In this document: positions 25,030-32,373 of the stretch, piece by piece | How the letters are laid out: each line of letters begins with the position of its first letter | Numbering within the stretch: the first letter of the stretch is position 1 | Origin: Granulicella aggregans | GTDB taxonomy: Bacteria; Acidobacteriota; Terriglobia; Terriglobales; Acidobacteriaceae | DNA: 64,000 nucleotides | Assembly: GCF_025685565.1 (NCBI RefSeq) | Contig: NZ_JAGSYE010000002.1 | Span: 248,001 to 312,000 of the forward strand | Reading direction: 5' to 3' | Notes under the pieces: generated by a model | What the model was told of the DNA's origin: nothing | What the model saw: only the letters and a program-made list of their open reading frames with translations | Database searches by the model: none | Position numbers and translations under genes: made by a program

Positions 25030-25035
25030 TAAACT
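25030..25035 (+). promoter_or_regulatory. -10 box TAAACT before cyaY
   Basis: TAAACT ends six bases before the ATG at 25042, and no Shine-Dalgarno site is present. Confidence 0.45.
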
Positions 25036-25041
25036 TATGCC

Positions 25042-25374
25042 ATGATCGATGAAGCAACCTTCCGCCGCGCCTCCGACAGCGCACTAGAGGCCCTCAAGCA
25101 GTCCCTCATTGCCGCCGAAGAAGACGGCGGCTTCGAAGCCGAAGATAACAATGGCGTTCTCAACATCCTTTTCGAAGACGGCACCGGCAAGTTCGTCTTC
25201 ACGCCCAATACACCCGTGCGTCAGATCTGGATCTCGGCCCAATCCACCAGCTTCAAGCTCGACTGGTCCGAGACCGAATCAGCCTTCGTCCTCCCAAAAA
25301 CCGGAGAGGCGCTGACTCCACTCACCCAGCGCCTCCTCCGCGAACATCTCTCGGACGACAGCATCACCCTTTAG
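25042..25374 (+). CDS. cyaY: Iron donor protein CyaY (bacterial frataxin)
   Basis: The 110-residue product has the length and order of bacterial frataxin. An acidic first helix (FRRASDSALEALKQSLIAA, EEDGGFEAED) is followed by the sheet with LNILFEDGTGKFVFTPNTPVRQIWISA and FKLDW, then a C-terminal helix. Frataxins bind iron at the acidic ridge and modulate iron-sulfur cluster assembly with the cysteine desulfurase in the cytoplasm. No isc or suf genes are nearby. The gene is single and ends three bases from the end of a convergent lipoprotein gene. The start follows a -10 box directly. Confidence 0.9.
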   Translation: MIDEATFRRASDSALEALKQSLIAAEEDGGFEAEDNNGVLNILFEDGTGKFVFTPNTPVRQIWISAQSTSFKLDWSETESAFVLPKTGEALTPLTQRLLREHLSDDSITL

Positions 25375-25377
25375 CCC

Positions 25378-25749
25378 TTAGCGAAGTCCCCGATACCCCT
25401 CGTCATACCCGCGCAGATAGCTGTCCCTGTAGCTCTGCCGGTAGACATCGAATGGCCCCAGAGCGGGATCATAACCGGGTGTCGAACGGAAGTTCCGGTC
25501 ATGGTCCGGCCGGTAGCCGCTGCCGCGATACGCATCACGCGCCCCATCCTCTCTGCCCGCAACGTGTCCGTTCCGCTGTGCAATCTCAACCAGCGGAGGC
25601 CGCTGTGCATAGCCCACAGGAGGCGGCGGTGGTGGCGCTGCGGCATAGTAATAGTGGTGCGAGGAGCAACCCGCGGTCGTAAGCATAGCTGCCGCGCCAA
25701 CCGTCAAAAGGAGTGCCTTCGAATAAGGTCCCGCTTCGAAAAACTTCAT
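25378..25749 (-). CDS. Small Pro/Tyr-rich lipoprotein
   Basis: The 123-residue product begins with a signal peptide and lipobox (MLTTAGCSS), so it is probably lipid-anchored. HHYYYAAAPPPPPP follows. The rest is polar, with GREDGARDAYRG and a tail of repeated Tyr-Arg-Gly spacing (YRQSYRDSYLRGYDEGYRG). I chose ATG 25749, which has AAGGG upstream; ATG 25770 adds seven residues but has no room for a ribosome site. The tail resembles that of the secreted protein at 40162-40521, suggesting a shared family. The function is unknown. Confidence 0.6.
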   Translation of the reverse strand: MKFFEAGPYSKALLLTVGAAAMLTTAGCSSHHYYYAAAPPPPPPVGYAQRPPLVEIAQRNGHVAGREDGARDAYRGSGYRPDHDRNFRSTPGYDPALGPFDVYRQSYRDSYLRGYDEGYRGLR

Positions 25750-25791
25750 CTGGATAACCCTTTTCGCCATCTCCGTCTTTGCGGGAGGGCG

Positions 25792-25829
25792 ACCTTTCTC
25801 CGGTAAAAACGCTTCTCGGAGAGAAAGGT
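25792..25829. repeat. Inverted repeat upstream of the lipoprotein gene
   Basis: ACCTTTCTC at 25792-25800 and GAGAAAGGT at 25821-25829 are perfect inverted copies, 20 bases apart. The hairpin lies just upstream of the lipoprotein start, so it could be an operator or part of its 5' leader. Confidence 0.4.
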
Positions 25830-25911
25830 TGCAGGAAAAGAAGTTGCGGTGAAACCCAGATTTATTCGCTCTGAACTTCGCTAAATGATGTACCGCTGTC
25901 TCGCAGCCGTT

Positions 25912-27441
25912 TCAACTCTTTGCTCGTGTACTCGGCAGACTCACTACGAACTCCGTCCGCCCCGGCTGCGACGAAAATCGGATCGTGCCCCCGTACTGGT
26001 CCACGATCTTGTTCACGATCCCCAGCCCCAGCCCAGTCCCTACCCCCACTTCCTTCGTCGTATAGAAGAGGTCGAAGATATGCGGCTGAATATCCAGCGG
26101 AATTCCCGCACCGTCATCGGCGATGCTGATCAGAATATATGGAACCCCAAACCGCTCCTCCGTCCAGGTCTTCAACTCGATCCTGCCATGCTGCTGCAAC
26201 GCGTCGATCGCATTGTCGAGGATATTCGTCCACACCTGATTTAACCCCGATAGCTCAGTCTGCAGAAGAGGAAGTGAGTTGTCGAAGTTCTTCTCGACCG
26301 TAATCTCCTTCTCGCGCATCTTGTGCCCCAGGATGACCAACGTGGCATGGATGCTGTCGTTCACATTGATCGACTGCTTCGATCCTTTGCCCTCGTAGGC
26401 ATACGACTTCACCGCGTGAACCAGTTCTGTGACTCGACCGATGCTCTCTTCGATCATGCCCACCAGCTGCATGCTCGACACCAGAGCTTCGAGCCAACTT
26501 AAGCAATCGGAGAATAGCTCCGGCTGAAACTCGCTCCGCGCACACTCCAGGTCAGGTGCCTTGATTCCCACGGAGACCAGCGTGGGAGCCAGCTTCCAAG
26601 CATTCTCGATGTGCGCCTCTTCCATCCACGTCGCTAGCTCTTCTTCGGCATCGCTTTGTTCCAGCGAATTCATCCGGATCGGCTTCTCCGCCTGCATGGC
26701 GTGCGCTTGTAAGTCAAAGATGCATTCCTTCTGCTCTGCATTCAACTCGGTTCGGCTTAACCGCGTGCTCAGCTCATGCATTCGTTGCAGGTTCTGTCGC
26801 AACTGCGAGGCCGCCCGTCTTGCCGCAGTGCCGGGATTGTTCAACTCGTGCATCAAGCCCGCTGCCATCGTTCCCAGCGACGCCATCTTCTCGTGCTGGA
26901 GCGTCATGGTCTGATGCTTCGTGAATCGCTGTGCCATATTCCGCAGGATCGCCTTACGAACCTGCGGACAGCTCGTCATCAGCTCCCAGAACGACTCCTC
27001 ATCCAGTAGCAGCAGATAGCTAGGCTGCATCGCCCGCACCGTGCCCGTCACGGGGAGGTTGGCCAATAAAGGAAGCTCTCCGAACGCACTACCCGCACTG
27101 TAGGAAGCGACTTCGACCTCCTCCTGCTTCCCTGTCTTGTGGAAGATGCTGATCTTTCCCTCGAGCAGGACCGCAAAGTGCTTGACCGACTCGCCCTGCT
27201 GGATCATCACATCGCCGGGTGCCATGTGGACCTGCTGGATGTCCGTCATGCACTCGAACTCTTCGTCCTTCAACGACTCGAAGATCGAGACTCCGCGTAG
27301 CAGACTGAGCAGCTTCGGCGTTATCTCGCCAACCGGGGACAGATCGAGCTGCTCGATCCCCACCTTACCCACCTCCGAGCTGGACATCTCGCTCATCCTT
27401 GCCTCAACTCCCAGACCAACCCTTGCATATTCCTCCCGCAC
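25912..27441 (-). CDS. Soluble histidine kinase with cyclic-nucleotide-binding-type sensor domain
   Basis: The 509-residue product has an N-terminal cNMP-binding fold (about 50-170), with GDVMIQQGESVKHFAVLLEGKISIF and the cassette-like AGSAFGELPLLANLPVTGTVRA. A kinase core follows, with His198 in GLMHELNNPGTAA, then N box NILDNAIDAL near 410, G1 DDGAGIP and G2 GTGLGLGIV. No membrane segment is present. FGELPLL followed by Val-Thr-Gly-Thr lacks the Arg usual in cAMP-binding sites, so the ligand may differ. The GTG at 27441 has GAGAG upstream; ATG 27396 with GAGG is an alternative start. It lies 33 bases after the receiver-flavoprotein gene and is probably co-transcribed as its cognate kinase. 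Confidence 0.85.
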   Translation of the reverse strand: MREEYARVGLGVEARMSEMSSSEVGKVGIEQLDLSPVGEITPKLLSLLRGVSIFESLKDEEFECMTDIQQVHMAPGDVMIQQGESVKHFAVLLEGKISIFHKTGKQEEVEVASYSAGSAFGELPLLANLPVTGTVRAMQPSYLLLLDEESFWELMTSCPQVRKAILRNMAQRFTKHQTMTLQHEKMASLGTMAAGLMHELNNPGTAARRAASQLRQNLQRMHELSTRLSRTELNAEQKECIFDLQAHAMQAEKPIRMNSLEQSDAEEELATWMEEAHIENAWKLAPTLVSVGIKAPDLECARSEFQPELFSDCLSWLEALVSSMQLVGMIEESIGRVTELVHAVKSYAYEGKGSKQSINVNDSIHATLVILGHKMREKEITVEKNFDNSLPLLQTELSGLNQVWTNILDNAIDALQQHGRIELKTWTEERFGVPYILISIADDGAGIPLDIQPHIFDLFYTTKEVGVGTGLGLGIVNKIVDQYGGTIRFSSQPGRTEFVVSLPSTRAKS

Positions 27442-27474
27442 AACATCTCTCTCAATCCCACAAACGAACCTGCC

Positions 27475-29121
27475 CTACAGTGTTGCCAGATACTGATGCA
27501 CAAACTGGATTGCAATCGACCCTTCGCCCACAGCGGAAGCACATCGCTTCACCGACCCATGCCGCACGTCGCCCGCCACGAAGACTCCCGGAACGCTGGT
27601 CTCCAACAGGTACGGGTCCCGATCTTGCAGCGGAAACTGTGCTCCAGAACTCTTCAGATCCGGGCCCGCGAGAATAAAGCCCTTGCTGTCGAGCGCAACC
27701 TCCCGTGGCAGCCAGTCCGTCTTCGGAGCGGCACCGATAAAGATGAAGACCGACGACGCCTGCCGCACCTCTTCGCCCTTTGGCGAAGAAATCGTCACGC
27801 ACTCGAGGTGGTCGCCGCCGCCCATCGCCACAATCTGCGTCCTCGTCTCAACGATGATGTTCTCGGTCGACTCGATCTGATCCACCAGGTACTTCGACAT
27901 GCCCTTCTCCAGCGAGTCCCCGCGCACCAGCAGATGCACCGTCGCGGCGTAGCGCGAGAAGTGCATCGCCGCCTGCCCCGCGGAATTTGCCCCGCCGATG
28001 ATATACACAATCTCGTCGCGGCAGGCGTGCGCCTCAGTCTGCGCCGCACCGTAGTAGACGCCGGCACCTGTAAAGCGATCCGCCCCAGGAATATCCAGCA
28101 TGCAATACGAGACGCCCGTGGCAATCAGGCACACGTGGCAGGTGACCTCGCCGCCGTCCGCCATCTTTACGATGTGGTACTGCCCTTCAGTGCGGATGCA
28201 GGTAACCCTCTGCGTCAGAAACTCCGCGCCCAGCCGGTTCGCCTGCAGAAAAGCCCGCTTGGCGAGTTCCTCGCCGCTCAGTCCCTCGGGGAAACCGAGA
28301 TAGTTTTCGATCCTCGAGCTAGACCCCGCCTGTCCACCCGGCGCAACCGGCTCGACCACCAGCGTTCGCAGGCCTTCCGAAGCTCCATAGACGGCCGCCG
28401 CCAGCCCTCCCGGCCCTGCGCCGACGATCACCACGTCATAAAACTCCTGCTGCGCCTGCGTCCTTAGGCCCACCTTCTCGGCGATCTCGGTCATCGTTGG
28501 CTGCACCAGAGCGGTGCCGTCGCCAAAAAGGATCACCGGCAGCTTTGCGTCGTCGATCCCCTTCTCCCGCAGCAAAGTCAGCGCCTCAGGATTCTGGTGA
28601 GGATTCAGCCACATGTAAGGAATTCTGTTTCGGGAAAGAAAGTCGCGCACCGCATAATCGGCCGGCGACCATCTCGGTCCCACCACCCGAATACCCTCAA
28701 AGGGAGGCTTGTAGCCCTGCTTCCAGGACTCCAACAGGTCTGTCAGTACCGGGTAAAGCTTCTCCTCCGGCGGGTCCCAAGGCTTATTCAGGTAGTAGTG
28801 AATCTTCGCCGCATTGATCGCCCGGATCGCGGCCTCAGTGTCCGCATACGCCGTCAGCAGCACGCGTTTCGCCTCGGGGTAGATCGCGATTACCTGCTGA
28901 AGCAGGTCGACGCCCGTCATCCCCGGCATCCGCTGGTCCGAAAGGAACAGCGCAACCACTTCGTTGCGCTCCTTCAACTGCACGCAGGTATCGAGCGCCG
29001 CTTGTCCGGAAGCCGCCCGGATGATTCTATAAAACTGGCCGTACTGCCGCCTAAGGTCCTGTACAACCGCCTCAAGCACACTCACATCGTCGTCAATTGC
29101 AAAAAGAATTGGTTTTGGCAT
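27475..29121 (-). CDS. Response-regulator receiver fused to a thioredoxin-reductase-like flavoprotein
   Basis: Residues 1-125 form a receiver with the acidic pocket at D10-D12, phosphoacceptor D62 (LFLSDQRMPG), T90 and K113. A short thioredoxin-like or linker region follows (GIRVVGPRWSP to about 215). From about 229 is a two-dinucleotide-domain flavoprotein: VIVGAGPGGLAAAVYGASEG for FAD, IIGGANSAGQAAMHFSRYA for NAD(P)H, and GVFVAGDVRHG near the end. The active-site segment where thioredoxin reductases carry CxxC reads GVYYGAAQTE, so disulfide exchange by that route is excluded. Phosphorylation probably switches a flavin reaction rather than transcription. It heads an operon with the cNMP-domain kinase. 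Confidence 0.87.
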   Translation of the reverse strand: MPKPILFAIDDDVSVLEAVVQDLRRQYGQFYRIIRAASGQAALDTCVQLKERNEVVALFLSDQRMPGMTGVDLLQQVIAIYPEAKRVLLTAYADTEAAIRAINAAKIHYYLNKPWDPPEEKLYPVLTDLLESWKQGYKPPFEGIRVVGPRWSPADYAVRDFLSRNRIPYMWLNPHQNPEALTLLREKGIDDAKLPVILFGDGTALVQPTMTEIAEKVGLRTQAQQEFYDVVIVGAGPGGLAAAVYGASEGLRTLVVEPVAPGGQAGSSSRIENYLGFPEGLSGEELAKRAFLQANRLGAEFLTQRVTCIRTEGQYHIVKMADGGEVTCHVCLIATGVSYCMLDIPGADRFTGAGVYYGAAQTEAHACRDEIVYIIGGANSAGQAAMHFSRYAATVHLLVRGDSLEKGMSKYLVDQIESTENIIVETRTQIVAMGGGDHLECVTISSPKGEEVRQASSVFIFIGAAPKTDWLPREVALDSKGFILAGPDLKSSGAQFPLQDRDPYLLETSVPGVFVAGDVRHGSVKRCASAVGEGSIAIQFVHQYLATL

Positions 29122-29250
29122 GCAGGAACTCTTTGAATCTCCAGTCCAACTCCAGTATCAACCACCCGCCTGCAACCGCAGGCCAGCCGCGCCAATACCA
29201 CATTCGATACCCCGAATACATCTCAGGGTTCATTAATTCATCTTGTCACG

Positions 29251-29271
29251 TACCGTTACTTACGTTACCGT
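29251..29271. promoter_or_regulatory. Direct repeats TACCGT in a divergent promoter region
   Basis: TACCGT occurs at 29251-29256 and 29266-29271, 15 bases apart and flanked by related TTAC/GTAC units. The site lies between the divergent receiver-flavoprotein gene and the LuxR-type regulator, so it is a candidate operator. No binding protein is proven. Confidence 0.35.
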
Positions 29272-29377
29272 ACTTGCTGAACGACCTTGTACGAATTGAA
29301 TACATTGAAACCCCGTCCGCTGCCAGCGCCGATGAGGTGCTTGCGGGCGAAGTTCTAACTGCCGCGGAGACAGATCT

Positions 29378-30034
29378 ATGAATCGAATCATACTTGGAGA
29401 CAACCAGGCCATCTTTCGTGCGGGAGCAGCCCGCCTGCTGGCCATGGAAGACGATGTGCGGATCGTAGCACAGTGCGATAACGGAGCACGCCTTCTCGCG
29501 GCCGTCGAAGCCAACCGCGGTGCCGTCATCTTGCTCTCTACCGGCCTCAATATTGATCTCCCCGCCCTGCTGGTCCAGACCAAGCAACTCGCCAGTCGCG
29601 TAATCCTCATCACCGAGAAAGCCGAGGAGCTGCCCGACCACGTCATCTCCAATCTCGACGGCGTCATCTCCCGCAACATCGCCGGCCCGGAGCTCATCGA
29701 CACCATCCGTCGCGTCTCCCACGGTCTGCGCTGCGTCCGCCACTCCGGTGTGACCACCATGCGGGCTCAGGACAGCGTCGGCGAGCGGGTCCGCGACCGC
29801 CTCACACCCAAGGAGATGCAGATCGTTGCCCTCATCGTCCAGGGCTGCAAGAACAAGGACATCGCCACCCAATTGAATACAAAAGAGCAGGTCATCAAGA
29901 ACTACCTGCGCAATATCTACGACAAGACAGGCGTCTCCGACCGCCTCGAGCTGGCTCTCTTTACCATCCACCACCGGAATCTCGCCGAAGCCGCCGCCAA
30001 GGTAGGCGAACTCCTCCGCAAAAAAACGGCGTAG
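29378..30034 (+). CDS. LuxR/NarL-type regulator with a degenerate receiver
   Basis: The 218-residue product has a receiver-like domain (1-120) and a LuxR-type helix-turn-helix (about 142-195) with LTPKEMQIVALIVQGCKNKDIATQLN and VIKNYLRNIYDKTGVSDRLELAL. The receiver keeps one acidic residue (D8), but the phosphoacceptor position is Ser54 (VILLSTGLN) and the conserved Lys is Arg (GVISRNIAG). It is therefore unlikely to be activated by ordinary Asp phosphorylation. GGAGA lies seven bases before the ATG. It is divergent from the receiver-flavoprotein/kinase operon and may control it. The target is unknown. Confidence 0.85.
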   Translation: MNRIILGDNQAIFRAGAARLLAMEDDVRIVAQCDNGARLLAAVEANRGAVILLSTGLNIDLPALLVQTKQLASRVILITEKAEELPDHVISNLDGVISRNIAGPELIDTIRRVSHGLRCVRHSGVTTMRAQDSVGERVRDRLTPKEMQIVALIVQGCKNKDIATQLNTKEQVIKNYLRNIYDKTGVSDRLELALFTIHHRNLAEAAAKVGELLRKKTA

Positions 30035-30045
30035 CGCTCTTCGAA

Positions 30046-30125
30046 CCCGCCCAACGGGCGGGCCACGCAAAGCGGTATACAAGTCACGAAGTGACCGCCC
30101 CGCGCGCAGCTGGCCTTTATACCGC
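30046..30125. repeat. Nested inverted repeats at the 3' ends of convergent genes
   Basis: CCCGCCC at 30046-30052 pairs with GGGCGGG at 30056-30062. Next, GCGGTATA at 30072-30079 pairs with TATACCGC at 30118-30125, enclosing a smaller hairpin GTCAC/GTGAC at 30083-30095. The right arm includes the pruA stop region. Together they may end transcription of both convergent genes, although no T-run is seen. Confidence 0.5.
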
Positions 30126-31709
30126 CGTCACCTTTTCCGCGATCGACTTCGCCTGCGTAAACAGCAGCAAATAATCCGGCCCACCTGCCTTCGAGTCCGT
30201 CCCGCTCATATTGAACCCGCCAAACGGATGCGCTCCGACCATCGCCCCCGTGCACTTCCGATTGAAGTAAAGGTTGCCGACGAAGAACTCCTCCCGTGCC
30301 CGCTCCAGGTGATCGCGGTTGTTCGAATACACCGCCCCGGTCAACCCATACTCGGTGTTGTTCGCAATCTTCAGCGACTCATCGAAGCCACTCGACTTGA
30401 TCACTGCCAGCACCGGCCCAAATATCTCTTCCTGCGCAATCCGCGCCGTAGGCGAAACATCCGCGATCACCGTCGGAGCGATGTAGTAGCCCTTCTCAGC
30501 CGTCTCGACTGCGGCACCACCCGTCAACAATCGCCCTTCACGCTTGCCAATCTCGATGTAATCCAGCACCCGCTTGTACGCGATCGGGCTGATCACCGGC
30601 CCCGCATAAAAGTTCTCCACCGGATCGCCCTGCTTGATCGCCTCGACCCGCTCCACCAGCCGGTCGCAGAAGACATCATAAATCGACGCATCCACAATCG
30701 CCCGTGAACACGCCGAACACTTCTGCCCGTTGAACCCGAACGCACTAGCCGCTACGCCTTCAACCGCAGCCTCAATATCGCAGTCACGATCGACAAGGAT
30801 CGAGTCCTTGCCACCCATCTCGAGCACCGTCCGCTTGATCCAGATCTGCCCTGGACGGGTCTTGGCCGCGCTCTCGTGGATCTCCAGTCCCACCTTCTTC
30901 GATCCGGTAAACGCGATAAACCTCGTCTTCGGGTGCGCTACGACCTCCGAGCCAAACTCCGGCCCCTCGCCCGGACAGAAGTTCACCACCCCATCCGGCA
31001 GACCAATCTCCCGCAGCAACTCGAAGAAGATCGCAGCAATCGTCGAAGCATCCACCGACGGTTTCAGGATCACAGTATTTCCCGTCACAATCGCCGCCGC
31101 GGTCATCCCCGCCATAATCGCAAACGGGAAATTCCACGGCGGAATCACCGCGCCCACTCCCAGCGGAATGTACTTCAACTGGTTTTTCTCGCCCGGATAC
31201 TGAATCGGCGTCTTCGCCTCGTTCAGCCGCAGCGCCTCGCGCGCATAGAACTCCAGGAAGTCGATGCACTCGGCGACATCCGCATCCGCCTCGGCCCAGT
31301 TCTTCCCTACCTCATACGTAAGCCAAGCGCAGAACTCGAACTTCCGCTCACGAATCAGATCCGCAGCCTGCAGCAGAAACTGCACCCGCTCGGTTACATC
31401 CGTCTTGCTCCAGGCAGCAAAGGCCCCATGGGCCGCCGCAATCGCAGCCTCGACATGCTCCGCCCCGGCCCGCTGATGCGTTCCCACCACCTGCGAAGGA
31501 TTCGCCGGATTCACCGAAATGATCTTCCCGGTAGTTTTGATCGGACTCCCGCCGATCACCATGTCGTACTCGCGCCCCAGCTTCGAATACACAGAAGCTA
31601 GCGCAGCCTCCATCGCCAGTTTGTTCTCCGACGCGGTAAAGTCGACAAACGGCTCGGTGGCAAAGGAGGAGAGTTCAGCGACGGCGGGCGGAATCGTCAA
31701 AGTGGCCAT
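30117..31709 (-). CDS. pruA: L-glutamate gamma-semialdehyde dehydrogenase (P5C dehydrogenase)
   Basis: The 530-residue product is the stand-alone, RocA-like form of the enzyme that oxidises glutamate semialdehyde to glutamate with NAD+ in proline and arginine breakdown. Visible motifs are IPPWNFPFAIMAGM (oxyanion Asn), GNTVILKPSVDAS and FTGSKKVGLEIHE for NAD binding, LEMGGKDSILVD (general-base Glu region), and FGFNGQKCSACSR with the catalytic Cys. The length and the LNEAKTPIQYPGEKNQLKYIP segment fit P5C dehydrogenases. No proline dehydrogenase gene is adjacent. The start is fixed by TAAAAT eight bases upstream. Confidence 0.93.
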   Translation of the reverse strand: MATLTIPPAVAELSSFATEPFVDFTASENKLAMEAALASVYSKLGREYDMVIGGSPIKTTGKIISVNPANPSQVVGTHQRAGAEHVEAAIAAAHGAFAAWSKTDVTERVQFLLQAADLIRERKFEFCAWLTYEVGKNWAEADADVAECIDFLEFYAREALRLNEAKTPIQYPGEKNQLKYIPLGVGAVIPPWNFPFAIMAGMTAAAIVTGNTVILKPSVDASTIAAIFFELLREIGLPDGVVNFCPGEGPEFGSEVVAHPKTRFIAFTGSKKVGLEIHESAAKTRPGQIWIKRTVLEMGGKDSILVDRDCDIEAAVEGVAASAFGFNGQKCSACSRAIVDASIYDVFCDRLVERVEAIKQGDPVENFYAGPVISPIAYKRVLDYIEIGKREGRLLTGGAAVETAEKGYYIAPTVIADVSPTARIAQEEIFGPVLAVIKSSGFDESLKIANNTEYGLTGAVYSNNRDHLERAREEFFVGNLYFNRKCTGAMVGAHPFGGFNMSGTDSKAGGPDYLLLFTQAKSIAEKVTAV

Positions 31710-31717
31710 AGTCTTCG

Positions 31718-31723
31718 ATTTTA
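31718..31723 (-). promoter_or_regulatory. -10 box TAAAAT before pruA
   Basis: Read on the minus strand, TAAAAT ends eight bases before the ATG at 31709. No Shine-Dalgarno site is present. Confidence 0.5.
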
Positions 31724-31824
31724 CGCCGCGCGGCTCAATCGTGATTCAGGTCGCCGTATACTATCCGCAACTTGCAGAAGATCCACTCATCCAGGCACGG
31801 AACTTCCGCATCGGAGGAAACACG

Positions 31825-32130
31825 ATGGAGACGAACCTGACCCGGCAACGTCAACACGCCCACGAACTGATCGACAAGATGTCCGTTCGACAGGTCGTTG
31901 CCGCTGTTGGCCTCTTCGAAGCCATGCTCGATCCAGTTGAAATCGCCTCGGCAAATGCCCTCCATGACGACGAGCCGCTCACGGCGGAAGAGATCAAGGC
32001 GCTCGATGAGTCTAACGAGTGGCTCAGACACAACGACCCCATCCCCCACGAACAGGTGTTGGCGGAACTTGGCATCACGCAGGAAGAGATCGACAACTAT
32101 AGGGCACCCCAGTATGCGGAACCGCAGTGA
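31825..32130 (+). CDS. Antitoxin of a RelE/ParE-type module
   Basis: The 101-residue acidic product starts at ATG 31825 with GGAGG seven bases before it. The frame is open further upstream into pruA, but that part is shadow. The N-terminal helix (RQRQHAHELIDKMSVRQVVAAVGLFEAML) may dimerise. The C-terminal half, with DDEPLTAEEIKALDESNEWLRHN and PIPHEQVLAELGIT, fits the toxin-wrapping region seen in antitoxins of this kind. It overlaps the toxin by GTGA, which couples their synthesis. It probably also represses its own promoter, though no palindrome was identified. Confidence 0.75.
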   Translation: METNLTRQRQHAHELIDKMSVRQVVAAVGLFEAMLDPVEIASANALHDDEPLTAEEIKALDESNEWLRHNDPIPHEQVLAELGITQEEIDNYRAPQYAEPQ

Positions 32131-32369
32131 AGCGGATCGTCTGGACTGAACCGGCCAGGGCCGATGTTCGACGCATCGACCGCGAGATGGCCATGCGCAT
32201 TCTCACAGCGCTTGACCGCTTCGTCCGCACCGGTGAGGGCGACGTAAAAGCCCTGCAAGGGCGGGACGAACTCCGCCTCCGCGTCGGCGACTACCGGCTC
32301 TTCTTCGTCAACATCGAGGAGGATATCGAACTCCGCCGCGTCCTTCATCGCCGGGAAGCATACCGATAG
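32127..32369 (+). CDS. RelE/ParE-family toxin
   Basis: The 80-residue basic protein starts with GTG inside the antitoxin stop (GTGA at 32127-32130). It has the order of a RelE/ParE fold: a first strand VKRIVWTEPARADVRRID, a helix with MRILTALDRFVRTGEG, and the sheet VKALQGRDELRLRVGDYRLFFVNIEEDIELRRVLHRREAYR. The RLRVGDYRLFF and VLHRREAY segments are the usual signature. Whether it cleaves ribosome-bound mRNA or acts on gyrase cannot be told from sequence. It ends four bases from the convergent GH18-NodB-GT2 gene. Confidence 0.87.
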   Translation: MKRIVWTEPARADVRRIDREMAMRILTALDRFVRTGEGDVKALQGRDELRLRVGDYRLFFVNIEEDIELRRVLHRREAYR

Positions 32370-32373
32370 CCCG

